In this document: piece after piece, positions 12,101 through 24,100 of the stretch | Layout of the letters: each line of letters begins with the position of its first letter | Position numbering within the stretch: the first letter of the stretch is position 1 | Assembly (NCBI RefSeq): GCF_003589595.1 | Contig: NW_020653945.1 | Location: forward strand, 11,011,000 to 11,074,999 | DNA: 64,000 nucleotides | Source: Hyposmocoma kahamanoa | Taxonomy: Eukaryota > Arthropoda > Insecta > Lepidoptera > Cosmopterigidae | Direction of reading: 5' to 3' | Notes under the pieces: generated by a model | Seen by the model: only the letters and a program-made list of their open reading frames with translations | What the model was told of the DNA's origin: nothing | Database searches by the model: none | Translations under genes and position numbers: made by a program

Positions 12101-15100
12101 GTACTAAATGCAAACAAGTCGGGATTTAACGAAGGGGCATGTAGTGTGGATTGTATAGTTCCCGCAATGAATGGGGCCCGGCCTTTCTAGCCGTTTCAAA
12201 ATGTAATTAGTGAGGGAGTTTTTTTTTCAACATAAGTGGTTTTAAAGAATTCTACCAACGCTGTTGCTTTCATCGCCGAAAGGGAATTTTTTAATGAATA
12301 ACGTTTTGGAACAAAAGAATGCAAAAATAAAGTAACAAATACTTAGATGGCATAGAATATGGCGATCCTAGGGTGTTTATATTATGGGAACTATGTACAG
12401 TTACTATGTTTCTATGCATTTATTTCATTCTCATATGGCAAATAACCGGAGTTAGGTTGGTTTAGATTGGTTAGACTGAGAAGAAAAGAACTAAATGCAA
12501 GTTAGAAAAAACAGACAAAAGCCAAATCTGATAATGAAGACATTACACTGAAAATTTTCTTTAAAATAATACACAATAACTTTTTAAAAACTTGGCCAAA
12601 GGTTTGTTAGCTGGCTAACTTTTGGTCTATAAACTTTTGAAAATATTATATGCTTAATTGCTAGCCGTTTTTATGAATATCTTTCTGTAGGTCAACTAAT
12701 TATAACAAGGAAAAAGTATTATACCTACAAAGTGATATTTTTCACATTATTTGGCCTAATATTGTCTCTGCAAGGAAGGTCTTTTCTTAACAACAGAATT
12801 TCAATGGATTATATTATTATCTTTACACACACGATTTTAACGCAATGTTTTATGTTTTTATTTATTTACAAATACAGTGTGTAGATTTACATTCTCGCCA
12901 TATTTAAAAAAATAATAATAGAAATAATGCTAAATCATCTAAAAATATTAAAAAAATTATTCAGTTCAATATTCTGGCTAATTGTATCTAGTAAAGTTTA
13001 GCAAAATTGTTTCAAGTCATATGCACCACGCAAAAGCAGTGACCCCGCCGGGTGGCTTCACCGAGCGATACGTAATGTTTCTCGATCGCTTATTTACCTA
13101 TTTTTTTAATTATGATTATGTACTAGTATTGTTATAATTTACTATTTATATACATTAATTAGAAAAGTTTTTTGTAACTTAGATTTGGTACTTACCAACT
13201 TTAGATTACATGAAAGTACTGCTAGAAGTAGCTAACTCCACAGCTGGTGGTGGCTCTACTACCAGACATGAAGAGATTCGCACGTGAGTTCCGTTTCAAC
13301 ATTAGACTCCACAACTTTGAAAGGAGAAACTTCGACACTCGTATCCTTCGCGTAAAGCAAACGTTTCACATCATACCATAAGAATAGACACGCACTTGTA
13401 CTTGATGGATTACCACGCAGGTTCTAGTGAACCTGGTAGCGGTTCTTTTTAGCACTACTAACTCTGGTTTACATACCAAAGAACGTGGCATTTCGTGACA
13501 GACTATAATAGAATGTGTGTGGAATGTCAGCGTGACGTAGACGCAGTACGGGAAGCAAGGTCGACTGATCTACCAATCGCGCGCTCGATACGACACCCTC
13601 CGCCGTCGCTACCCGCACCCCACCACCAAATAGATCTAAAATGCGATTCTTTCTGCGCATTTAAGATCATTGTTCAAAATGTTTGAAAGTGCCGTGCAAG
13701 CGAATGACCTTTGTATCAGATTTGTTTTACCGCAATTAAATAAAATATAGGAATTTACGAAATTTTTTTTCGATTTATTTTTTTAGTGATTTGGGTTCAG
13801 TTTCGGATTTAGAATGACCTATGTAAATATGGCGAGAATGCAAATCAACACATTGTATGTTATTTTGCTTATCTGACAATGTGTATAAATTTAATACCAT
13901 TTTACAATTTGAATGGTTACTGTTTTAAAAAGGCACATTAATTTATTGATTTATTTTATTTGATTTTTATTCACCTTTATTAATTTTAGCTTAGTAATAA
14001 GTAAATGACAAATAAAATTACAACAGTTTTATTTGTAATTTATTTAAGTGAATTTATTGTATTACCCAATTTTTACTATTTATATAAGGCGGCAACATAA
14101 ACAGCAATAAAATTTTTTAATTAATGTTATGGAAACAATAAAAATAAACGTACCATAAAAAGACAAATGTACACGTACAAACAATATTCAAGGCTCCCGA
14201 ATAATAAATATTGCAGGGGTAAAAGGAAGGACAAAAGATGGATTCTATTCTAAGTAAGTAATAAAACCGCTGGGCAAAATATAAATACAGATTATTGTTT
14301 ACGAATTTAAGTAATCAAACATTATGATTATAATAATATTTATATTTTTTTATAATACCAAATGACGGGACGACCAAGTCATGTGCCTGGTGGTAAGCGA
14401 CACGTCTATCCATAACAGTGGCGGTGCCACTCCGAGCTTTAAATAGCATAGGCTTAGGGGCACAGCCACTGCGCCTGTCGCCCTGAGACATAAGTTATAG
14501 ATAAGTCCCATGTGCCTGTCATTTCACCAGCACCCTTACTTACACTTCCAATCCGGAACGCAGTAATGCTCACGTTACGTCTTGGCGGCAGAAATAGGTA
14601 AAGTGGCAGTACTCCCCTAGACGAACTCTTTCACAGCATGCAAGTATGCCTTAATTGAAAATCAATTTTTGGTTAAATCACCAAAGTGAGCGACGTTATG
14701 ATGATAATAATCCACTCAGTTATAATAATCCAAACAATTTTTCTAGACTGTGGAGGACCTGGAGGCACACTGCAAGCGTATAGGCATCGAAATTGTGACG
14801 CGGCAGTCGTTCCTATCTGACCCCGCGGACGCGGTTCGCAACTTGCGGCGTCAGGACGCGCGTGTTATCGTCGGCCTCTTCTACGTTGTTGCTGCTCGAC
14901 GAGTGCTCTGCGAAGTCTATAAACAACGCCTCTACGGAAAATCATACGTATGGTTCTTTATTGGTAAGTACACATTAGGGTTGTTGCGAATATCAGCCTC
15001 CGCTTCCGCGGATAATCCGCATAAATAAAAATGTCCACATCAGCCTCCGCTTTCATCGATGCTGATATTCATTGGGGATATTTGCGCCGTGACATTAATT

Positions 15101-18100
15101 TACATGCCATCCAGAAACAGACTGCAAAACGAAAAAGCAGTTTCGCAGTCATTCTTACCTTTGAGAAAACTCCAATATGATAAAGCTGCGCAAGCTGAAT
15201 GATAAAATCAATCAGCAGGTTGATTTTTGTTAATGATTAATAATAATAATAATAATAATTAATGAGTCCCTGACTGTGCCATTGCCGGGGGCTCCCATTC
15301 AAAAATTGTAAATTAATCTTTTAGGCCGTGGGAGAAGCGAGAGTATAAAATAGATATAATAATCATCATTTATTCTCTACCATTCACATACAATTTTAAA
15401 AATACATTCAAGCGAAAAGTTAACGGGGGACTTGTGCCCAAACTAGGAAGACCGTGTCTTGGATCAATCATTAAAAAAAAATTTTCACGTAGATTCAATA
15501 AGGATCTTTACATTTCACGATTTTTTAATATGTAAAATCAGCCTCCGCATCAGCATCTGCTGATGATAAAGTCAAAAATCAGCATCTGCATCAGTAATGT
15601 GTAAAAATCTACATGAGCAACACGGGTATACATTATACAATCAAACAGTTCAATGTCATCCTTGTTGTTAAAGTTAAATCATTCTATAAAACTATGTTAT
15701 GATCTTTTAATCAGAAATAGCATTTATGACCAATAATAGACGGGTATAAAATTGTAACATTCCTCAGATTAAATTTTAGAAACACCCGTTATTAATTACT
15801 AACAAGTAAGACGATAAAACTTCTAATTAGTATATAGATGGCATACATTATAACACTAACCTTCCAACGACCAACGGGCAACTAATTGTTGCCCAGGATG
15901 CGCCAGAAGCAAAGAAATTGTTCTTCGTGCGGAGAGGCTCCTTTCGTGCACCCCAGTATTTCAGTATTCAATTTATTTAAAACTATGTACATGTACAGCA
16001 AAACAAGGCTTGTGACGTCAATGTGACCGATTTTTGGCACAGCGTTCTATTGCTAAAATACAATTCAGATGCCAAGATTTTTTATTTTCTATACAATATT
16101 TTTGAACAACGAAATTAATAGGTAAGTAGATAGGATTCCATATAAGGTTTACGTAATTAACAAAACACAACAATGAGCATCATTCATTGCACGCGCATTC
16201 GAACGCTCAAATGGCGCCATTTATTAAGTCGTTGTGACATACGGTCTCGATTATGAACTCGCATGCACGGCTAACGCGCACAAAGAAAATGTAAAACAAC
16301 ATGTCATTAAAATGAGCAACGACTTTAAGAAATAAGGGAGCTTTATAAATTGTAAGAATATGACGAGATTGCGAAAGGAATAATGTGGAGACGCCGACGA
16401 CGCGGTCGCCCACCACGCCCTGGTTATGTCCTGGATAAAGCTGTTTTCAGATAACAAGTCAATAACTTTTATGGCAACCAGTAAGGAAATATGCTGCTAC
16501 ATTTAACGGCGTAGCGTGAGCTACGCTGTTACTACGAATTGGCACTCCACTCAGTCTACGTAACCCGTACGCATCGTAGACATGCCCCTAGCACTATTCA
16601 TGTACAGATAACAAAGAGAGAATTTACATACGAATTTCAAATTATTACTGTAACTGATTGACTTAATTAGGTTAGGCCGGTTAAGTGTACAATGTATATA
16701 CTATAAAGATAGATTAGCAAATGCATAGAACAGATACAGTAAACAGGGCGGATTGAAATATCCATGTTTAATTATTTATTTATTAAATTATTCACATTTA
16801 ACTTTACAAATTCCCTGTTTATAATTGAACACAAAACGATTATTTCTTATTTTTGTAGCATTAAAATATTGTAGTTTAGTTTTTTTTTTATGATACCAAA
16901 TGACGGGACGAACAACACTGAGATTGAATTTTTTATTTATGATAGTCCTACTGTATTATGTAGTTAATGTGTGTGGAAATAAATGGTTTGAAAACATAAA
17001 CTACCAGATAGATAGAAGATATGCCAAGATTTCGGTAACTCTCGTCATATCGACTTGTTTATAGACACAGAGGGCAGAAAACACGTGTACTTTCACTTTA
17101 CATAGCAACCGCATATTCAGTTTTTCAACGCAGGATATATATAATGTTAATGTAATATCGAGTTCTTAGGTTTTCGCGATTGTTACACAAAGGAAATAAA
17201 ACAATTTCATTCGAAGATTCGATTTCACAGGATTTCACTCGTCATCATGGAACCTGTAAAGGGTCGAAACGTTGGTTTGTTTCTTCCATTTCCTATTATT
17301 AATATATAATACTTTGCGTTTTAAACTTAGCCAGTATCACGCTTGGCTTAGTGAACTTTTCCTTGTTCGTAACAAATGACCCTCTGAGGAGACGGGAATA
17401 TTTATTAATGAATTCCTCGGATGAATCCCGGTAGAGCAACCACCGTCGCGACAGTAATGGAAGTGAGGAAAAATCTTTGACTAGAGTGAGCAGCAGCTTA
17501 CGGCGATAACGATCCCCAAGAGCGACATAAACCAGGGAAAAGATACATGCGCTTCTCTCTCGAAAGTACTCTTAATGTCTCTGTTCACAAGATAACAATT
17601 GGCATAAAAATGGTAATAAAAACTTACGTCATCTTTGACTAATGCCTGTAGGCACATGGGACTTGTCTACTTATGTCTCAGGGTGACGGGCGCAGTGGCA
17701 GTACCCCTCAGATCTTTGCAATTTAAAGCTCTGAGTGGCATTGCAACTGTTAGAGACAAGCTTGTAGCTTACCATCAGGCGCACCACTTGTTCCTCCCGT
17801 CACTTGATACTATAAAGAAAACTGCGAATTTGAAAATAATGATAGTTAAAGTTGATAAGTTTCGTATGTGTACGTATTCATTATATGGTTTCGTGTTATC
17901 CGTTCTTTCGTTTATTTAAATAGTTAACAAGGTGTCCTCAACGTACATTCAATGATGTTACTGGACCTATCTTTGTATTATTAACATTGGGTAACAGGAA
18001 CCCTTTCTAAGGCACACTATATAATACGAACTTTATTATATCCTCTGTGCAATAAAACAGAAAACCCAATTAGAGACCTTTTTTCTAGTCCTGTATAAAT

Positions 18101-21100
18101 AAAATGTTACATATTTTTCTCATATCCAGAGAAGGCGATATCCAGAATCATATACTTGAACATTAACGAAAAATTATTAGAATTCTAGACTTGCGCTAAA
18201 GGTTTGAGTGGACTATATACTTAAAATTGAAATTCTCCTCAATATCTCTTTAGATAAGAACAGTTCAAGTGTGATTCCCACTCAGCTAGTCAATTTAAGC
18301 GTTTCGTTTAAATTATTCGCGCACCACGGTCACAGGGGATAACAGTAACTCAAGTGCCCCAACACATAGATGCCACAATTCGTTCTTTATCTATGTAGGT
18401 AGACTGATATTTTGTTTTTTGTTTAACTTCGGACTCGTAATGTTCAACGGAACACCAATAAAACCGGATTTGTATATTCATGAAGCAGACTTGGGTGCGG
18501 CGCGGCCCTGATGGTTGTTAGGAATGGTGATTGTCTTTTGTTTGAATCAATTCTCATTAATGTCCCTCCGAAATACCCATTCTGAAAATTTCCAATTCAT
18601 TCGATCGGAAAAGACAAGCGAGTGCAAATTAAAGCGCGTTACTGTTTGAGCTTAATGTTTACTCAGGTAAAAGGCGCATCAAAAGCAATGAAGTGAAATG
18701 TTCATTTAAACATCTAAATTCAAACGATATGAACAATCCATCCAATATATGGTCTTATATCACAGTAGCAAATTACATAATTTATTTATTTGTGATAGTA
18801 ACATAGGTAGTATACGTAGAAGTTGACATATGGATACAAAATAAGTATAGTTTCACTGTGTCCAGCCAAACGTCAGGCATACAAATATTGAAGGTATATT
18901 AAACATGTATTTAAGTTATATTATTCAACAGATTAAACCAGGTGTCACTTTTTTTAATAATATCACACGGGCGTGCACATATGGACTCAATAAGTCACTC
19001 AGTAATTTATGCGCGGTGATATGGGTAAATTTCAATTATAATAATTGTAAAATGTAACTGAATGTCAAAATAATAACAATAATCTTAATAACGTCAAAAT
19101 AAATACATAAGTGTCAAAAGATAGACACTGAAATAAATTATTTATTCGGAACTAAATCGCGTACATTTCGAGTTCTTAGGTTTTCGCGATTGTTACACAT
19201 AGGAAATGAAACTATTTTTCCGGATTTAAATCGCGTATATTTGTTTTTTCAAACAAACCGACGTTTCGGGCCCTTTACAGGTCCCATGGTCACGGTTGAC
19301 TGAGGTGGTACAGTCTTCAACCAGTTATGTCTAATATTAATGCAAACCACCCTATTTTTTCACTATAGTTACAATAGTTATTAATTAAATACCTTATTTT
19401 TAATTTTACAAAGAAAACATTCCAATTTACGCTACATTAAGTTTTACAAATTATTTTATTGAATGAATTTTTTTAAGTTCAATTTATTATTAATTAATAA
19501 TAGAAATTAGAATAAACTAAAACATATTAATTAGTACTGCAGTCTTATGTCTGTTTGGGATTTTTCATTAGAGGAAATACTGAATCCCAAACTGGTGGTA
19601 CTGAGAAACCATCTTCCCTGTTGAAATTAAGATGTTTTTTAATTTCCTCTGTTTTTTAATTGGCCTCTCGCAACATCCTGATGCTGCGAGAGGCCATTGA
19701 TACCCAGGGGTAGATAACGGACTTCTTTTGCAAAGACCTGGGGTTTGTCAAACTTCATTGAATGTGTAGGTTTATCCATGACATGCTCGCAGACTGCAGA
19801 TTTGTTTACGCGACAGTTTTTGACATCAGCACAAATACTTCGCTTTGTTTGTACAATATAAGAGAGACCGCATTCACAGTCAAGCTTGTAAACTCCTGCA
19901 TCCTGTAAGGGGATGTTACATTTCACGGGTCTCAAGAACTGAGAAATCTTCCTCAGGGGCTTGAAATAGGTCTTGATAGATGTACGCCTGAGGACTCTTC
20001 CGATCTTATCTGTAACACTTCTCACGTAAGGTAAGATGGCAGGTCTTCGCTCGACTGTTGGTGGTTTCACACGGGGCATGCGGCATTGGCGTGGAATCTT
20101 CAACTTATTCGCATGTAGGACTTGCTTTATATGCTGAAGTTCCCCTGCCAGATGATTACTGTCGCAGACACCATGTGCTCTCTGAAACAAAGATTTGCCC
20201 ACGGTAGCTAACTTGTAGTAATTAAGTAGATGGATGATTATTTCATGGTGATTAATTAGGTAGATGTTTCAGGTGAGCACTTAAATGAAAGACAAGTTTA
20301 CTCGTTCACGTTTAGATGTATATTAAAACAAAAACAAAGGTTACATGATTGGATGAATAATAGAGCACCATATTAAGAAGTGCTTAGTCCAATTAATTGA
20401 GAGGTAGGTATCACTACATCACACCACCCCCCTTATTTTTTTTATTTTATTTTTTTTTTTTTTTTTTACATAATTGAATACAATATTTATTAAATCAATA
20501 CTTATTCTAAACATAACTTCGAAGTTCATTCACTCGTAATAAGTAAGTCTTAATTGATACTATCCAAATATAGATGGATGTTTACAATAACAAACTGCAT
20601 GCTAACTCACAACAAAATTATGACGCTTACTAAGTGGGTATAAACTTTGCTAGAATTTTCAATTACTATGGGTTACATAAATATGGGATTGTCCGATTTT
20701 TATGTATAATATGTTCTTTATTTCTGATAGAAATTTTTACATTTACGCCCATATCCTCAATTACTGTGTATGGTCCTGAATACACTGGATCCAACTTGTC
20801 CCTTGCTTTCTTTTTTACTAATAACGATTCTCCTACTTTATAATTAACTGGGTTACAAGTTTGATCATACCTTAATTTTCTACTTTCCTTTGACTTAATT
20901 AAGTTATATCTAGCGTCTTCTTGAGACTTTTGTAGTCTATACTTTAATTCTATCGGATAATCATTGAAGTTATACATGGGATCTACGTTACTTATAATAT
21001 TACTGGGAATGTTACAGAGCTTCCCAAACACCAACTCATATGGTGTGTACTTTGTAGCAGAGTGCATTGTAGTGTTATAAGCAAAACACCAATATTGTAA

Positions 21101-24100
21101 CCAATCACTCCATTTGTGAGCCTGGTTATCAGTCTGGATTCTAAGGAAAGCCCCTAAGGCCTTATGAGAGTTCTCCAAAGAACCGATACTCTCGTGATGG
21201 TATGCGGTGGAGTACACCTGCTTTATTTTTAATAATTTACACGTATGTTGCATGGTTGACGAAATAAATTCGCTACCCCTATCTGTTGCTATCTCGCTGG
21301 GTATTCCATAGCGTAAAATAAAATTATCTACAAATGCGCGTGCAACTGACTCAGCCTCCTTATTAGGAAGTGGATATGCCTCAACATACTTCGTGAGCTC
21401 GCACTGAAGCGTCAATATATAGCAATATCCCTGGCAATCTTTACTCAAAGGTCCAACCAAATCTAAAAATACTTTCTCAAAGGCTGTTGTAGCTGTAGTC
21501 GTTATGCACATGGGTTCTTTAACGTTGTTATGGAACTTTTGCTTTAGACATGTGTCGCATCTTTTGACAAACATTTTTATGTCATTGTCCATGCCTGGCC
21601 AATAAAAATAACGCTTTAAATTATTTGTCATTCTTTGTATGCCTGCGTGGCCACTAGTAGGCAATATATGAAAATCGTTAAGTATAACGCGTCTGTCGTC
21701 TTTATTTTCTACTTTTGTTACACCCTTTATAATACAAATACGTGGTCCGGACCATTTATTCAATATTTTTATACTTTGAGTTAACTCTTTAATCATATTT
21801 TCATTACTTCTTTTTTTAATTATGCATAATTCTTTTATATTTAAAGTGTTGCAAAACATATCCAACTCTCTCACGAAGAAATCTCGTTTACAACGTGATC
21901 GAGAAGTTGGTTCAACACACATTAAAGACAAAGCGGGTGTATAATAAAATATTTGATTACTGCTTCGTACACAATCAACCATTTTCTTACAATTATTGAA
22001 ATCTTTTTCGTTGAAACTCATCTCAGTAGAATGATTTGGTTTTTTAGGTATTTCCACAACTCTTGGGTGATCAGTCCAATCGTTACGAGAAACCTTATCG
22101 ACCAAACTCTTCTGTCTTTCTTTCTCTTCCATTCGCCTCTTTTGTCCTCTAGTCATCACTGATATTACATTTTCATTCATACGCTTCAGCTGTTCACTCG
22201 TTATTTCCACTCTCGACAGTGCATCTGCAACTACATTTTCTTGACCTTTCAAATACTCAACTGTGAACTCATATTCCTCCAAGCATAATCTAAATTTTGT
22301 CAACCGACTGGATGGATTGTTCATGTTAAATAAATAAACTAATGGTCTGTGGTCAGTAATAATTCTAAACTTACGACCGTACAGATAAGGTCTAAAATAT
22401 TTAACCGCCCAAACGATTGCTAATAATTCTTTTTCAATAGTTGCGTAATTTTTTTCAGCTTTATTTAGGGTTCGACTGGCATAAGCCACTGGTAAACCGT
22501 TGCTATTTGATAAAACGCACCCTATAGCTATCTCTGATGCATCTGTATGTATTATAAATTCGTTTTCAATATCAAAATTTGGATATTGTAACAGAGGTGG
22601 GTTGCTCATTGCTGTTTTTAATTGTTCAAAAGCATTTGAACACTCTCTGGTCCATTCAAAATTAACATTTTTTTTTGATAAATTATTTAAAGGTTGGGTA
22701 ATTTCTGAGAATTTTGGGATAAATTTTCTATAATAATTTGCAAACGCAACGAACCTCCGAACTTCATCTTCATTTTTTGGTATTGGATAATTTTTTATAG
22801 CTGTAACCTTACTTGGATCTGGCTTAATGCCCTCTGGAGTCACCACGTGACCCAGATACAAAATTTCTTTCTGTAAAAAGTTGCATTTTAGTGGGTTAAG
22901 TTTAAAATTAATTTTTCTTAACCTTGTAAAGATATCTATAAGATTTTTATTGTGTTGTTGCAAATTTCGACCCATGATGATGATGTCATCAAGGTACACT
23001 ATACATTTTAAATAATTGAGCCCCGACATAGCTATAGTCATTGCCCTACTGAAAGCACTAGGACTCGTTTTAAGACCCATTGGTAATCGTTTCATCTGGT
23101 AATGTTTATCAGCTATGAAAGCGGTACATTTTCTACTCTCAGCATCGAGCTTTATTTGGTAATATCCTTGGTTAAGATCTAAAGTACTAAAGTACATAGC
23201 ACCGGTCAGGGAATCTAAAATTTCGGTAATGTTGGGTAAAGGAAACTTGTCGTTTTCTATGCGCTCATTAACTTTCCTATAGTCAATCACTACTCTCCAT
23301 TTTTTATTTCCGTTCGAATCTGCTTTCTTCGGCACGAGCAACAAAGGACTAGCCCATTCGGAGTGAGATTCTTCGATAATGTCGTTTTCTATCATTTCTT
23401 TAATTTGTCTTTTAATTTCTGCTTTTTGTGAATAAGGCAACCTGTAAGGTTTACAATAAACTGGAGCTGTATTTGGTTTTATATGTATGTTTTGTTCATA
23501 AAGATTCATCGTATTTAATTTGTCACCAGGTAAATGGAATACATCGGCAAATTTGGCACAAATATTTGCAACACTCGTCTCCTCTTCTTCATTTAAATAA
23601 CTTAAATTTAAGAGCGAGAACAATGTCTTTACTCTTTCAGCATTTTTTTGACACCCTTCAAAATTATAACAATCGAAATCCTCAAGCCTTTTAATTTCTG
23701 GAGTAAAACAATTTAAAATCACTTCCTCTTCCCTTGTATTCATCAACTTAACAGCAATGCTTCCATTCACGCTTTTAGATATCGAATTTGCTACAAAAAT
23801 TCCTTTGCTTATTTCGTTTGAAACCACAACAAAATCTCCTATCATATTAGTCTGAACGTGAATTATCGATTCACTTCTAGATGGCAACTTAATACATGCC
23901 TGTGATTTGCTATTATTATTAGAGTAGACATTCAAAGGCATAATATAAAAACGGTTGTTTTTATTTAAAGTTAATGTGTTGTCTTCAAAATTTAAAAGAC
24001 ATTTGTATTTTGCCAAAAAATCTTGACCCAATATTCCATCTACATTTACAGGTAAAGTCTGAAAAACATGAAAATTATGTATATATGATTCATTGCTCTC

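Noticed and set aside
13469..13686. Overlapping 63-residue frames on both strands in a GC-rich patch
   Set aside because: Inside the TIR element 12874-13856, with no match to the missing receptor exon or to a transposase.
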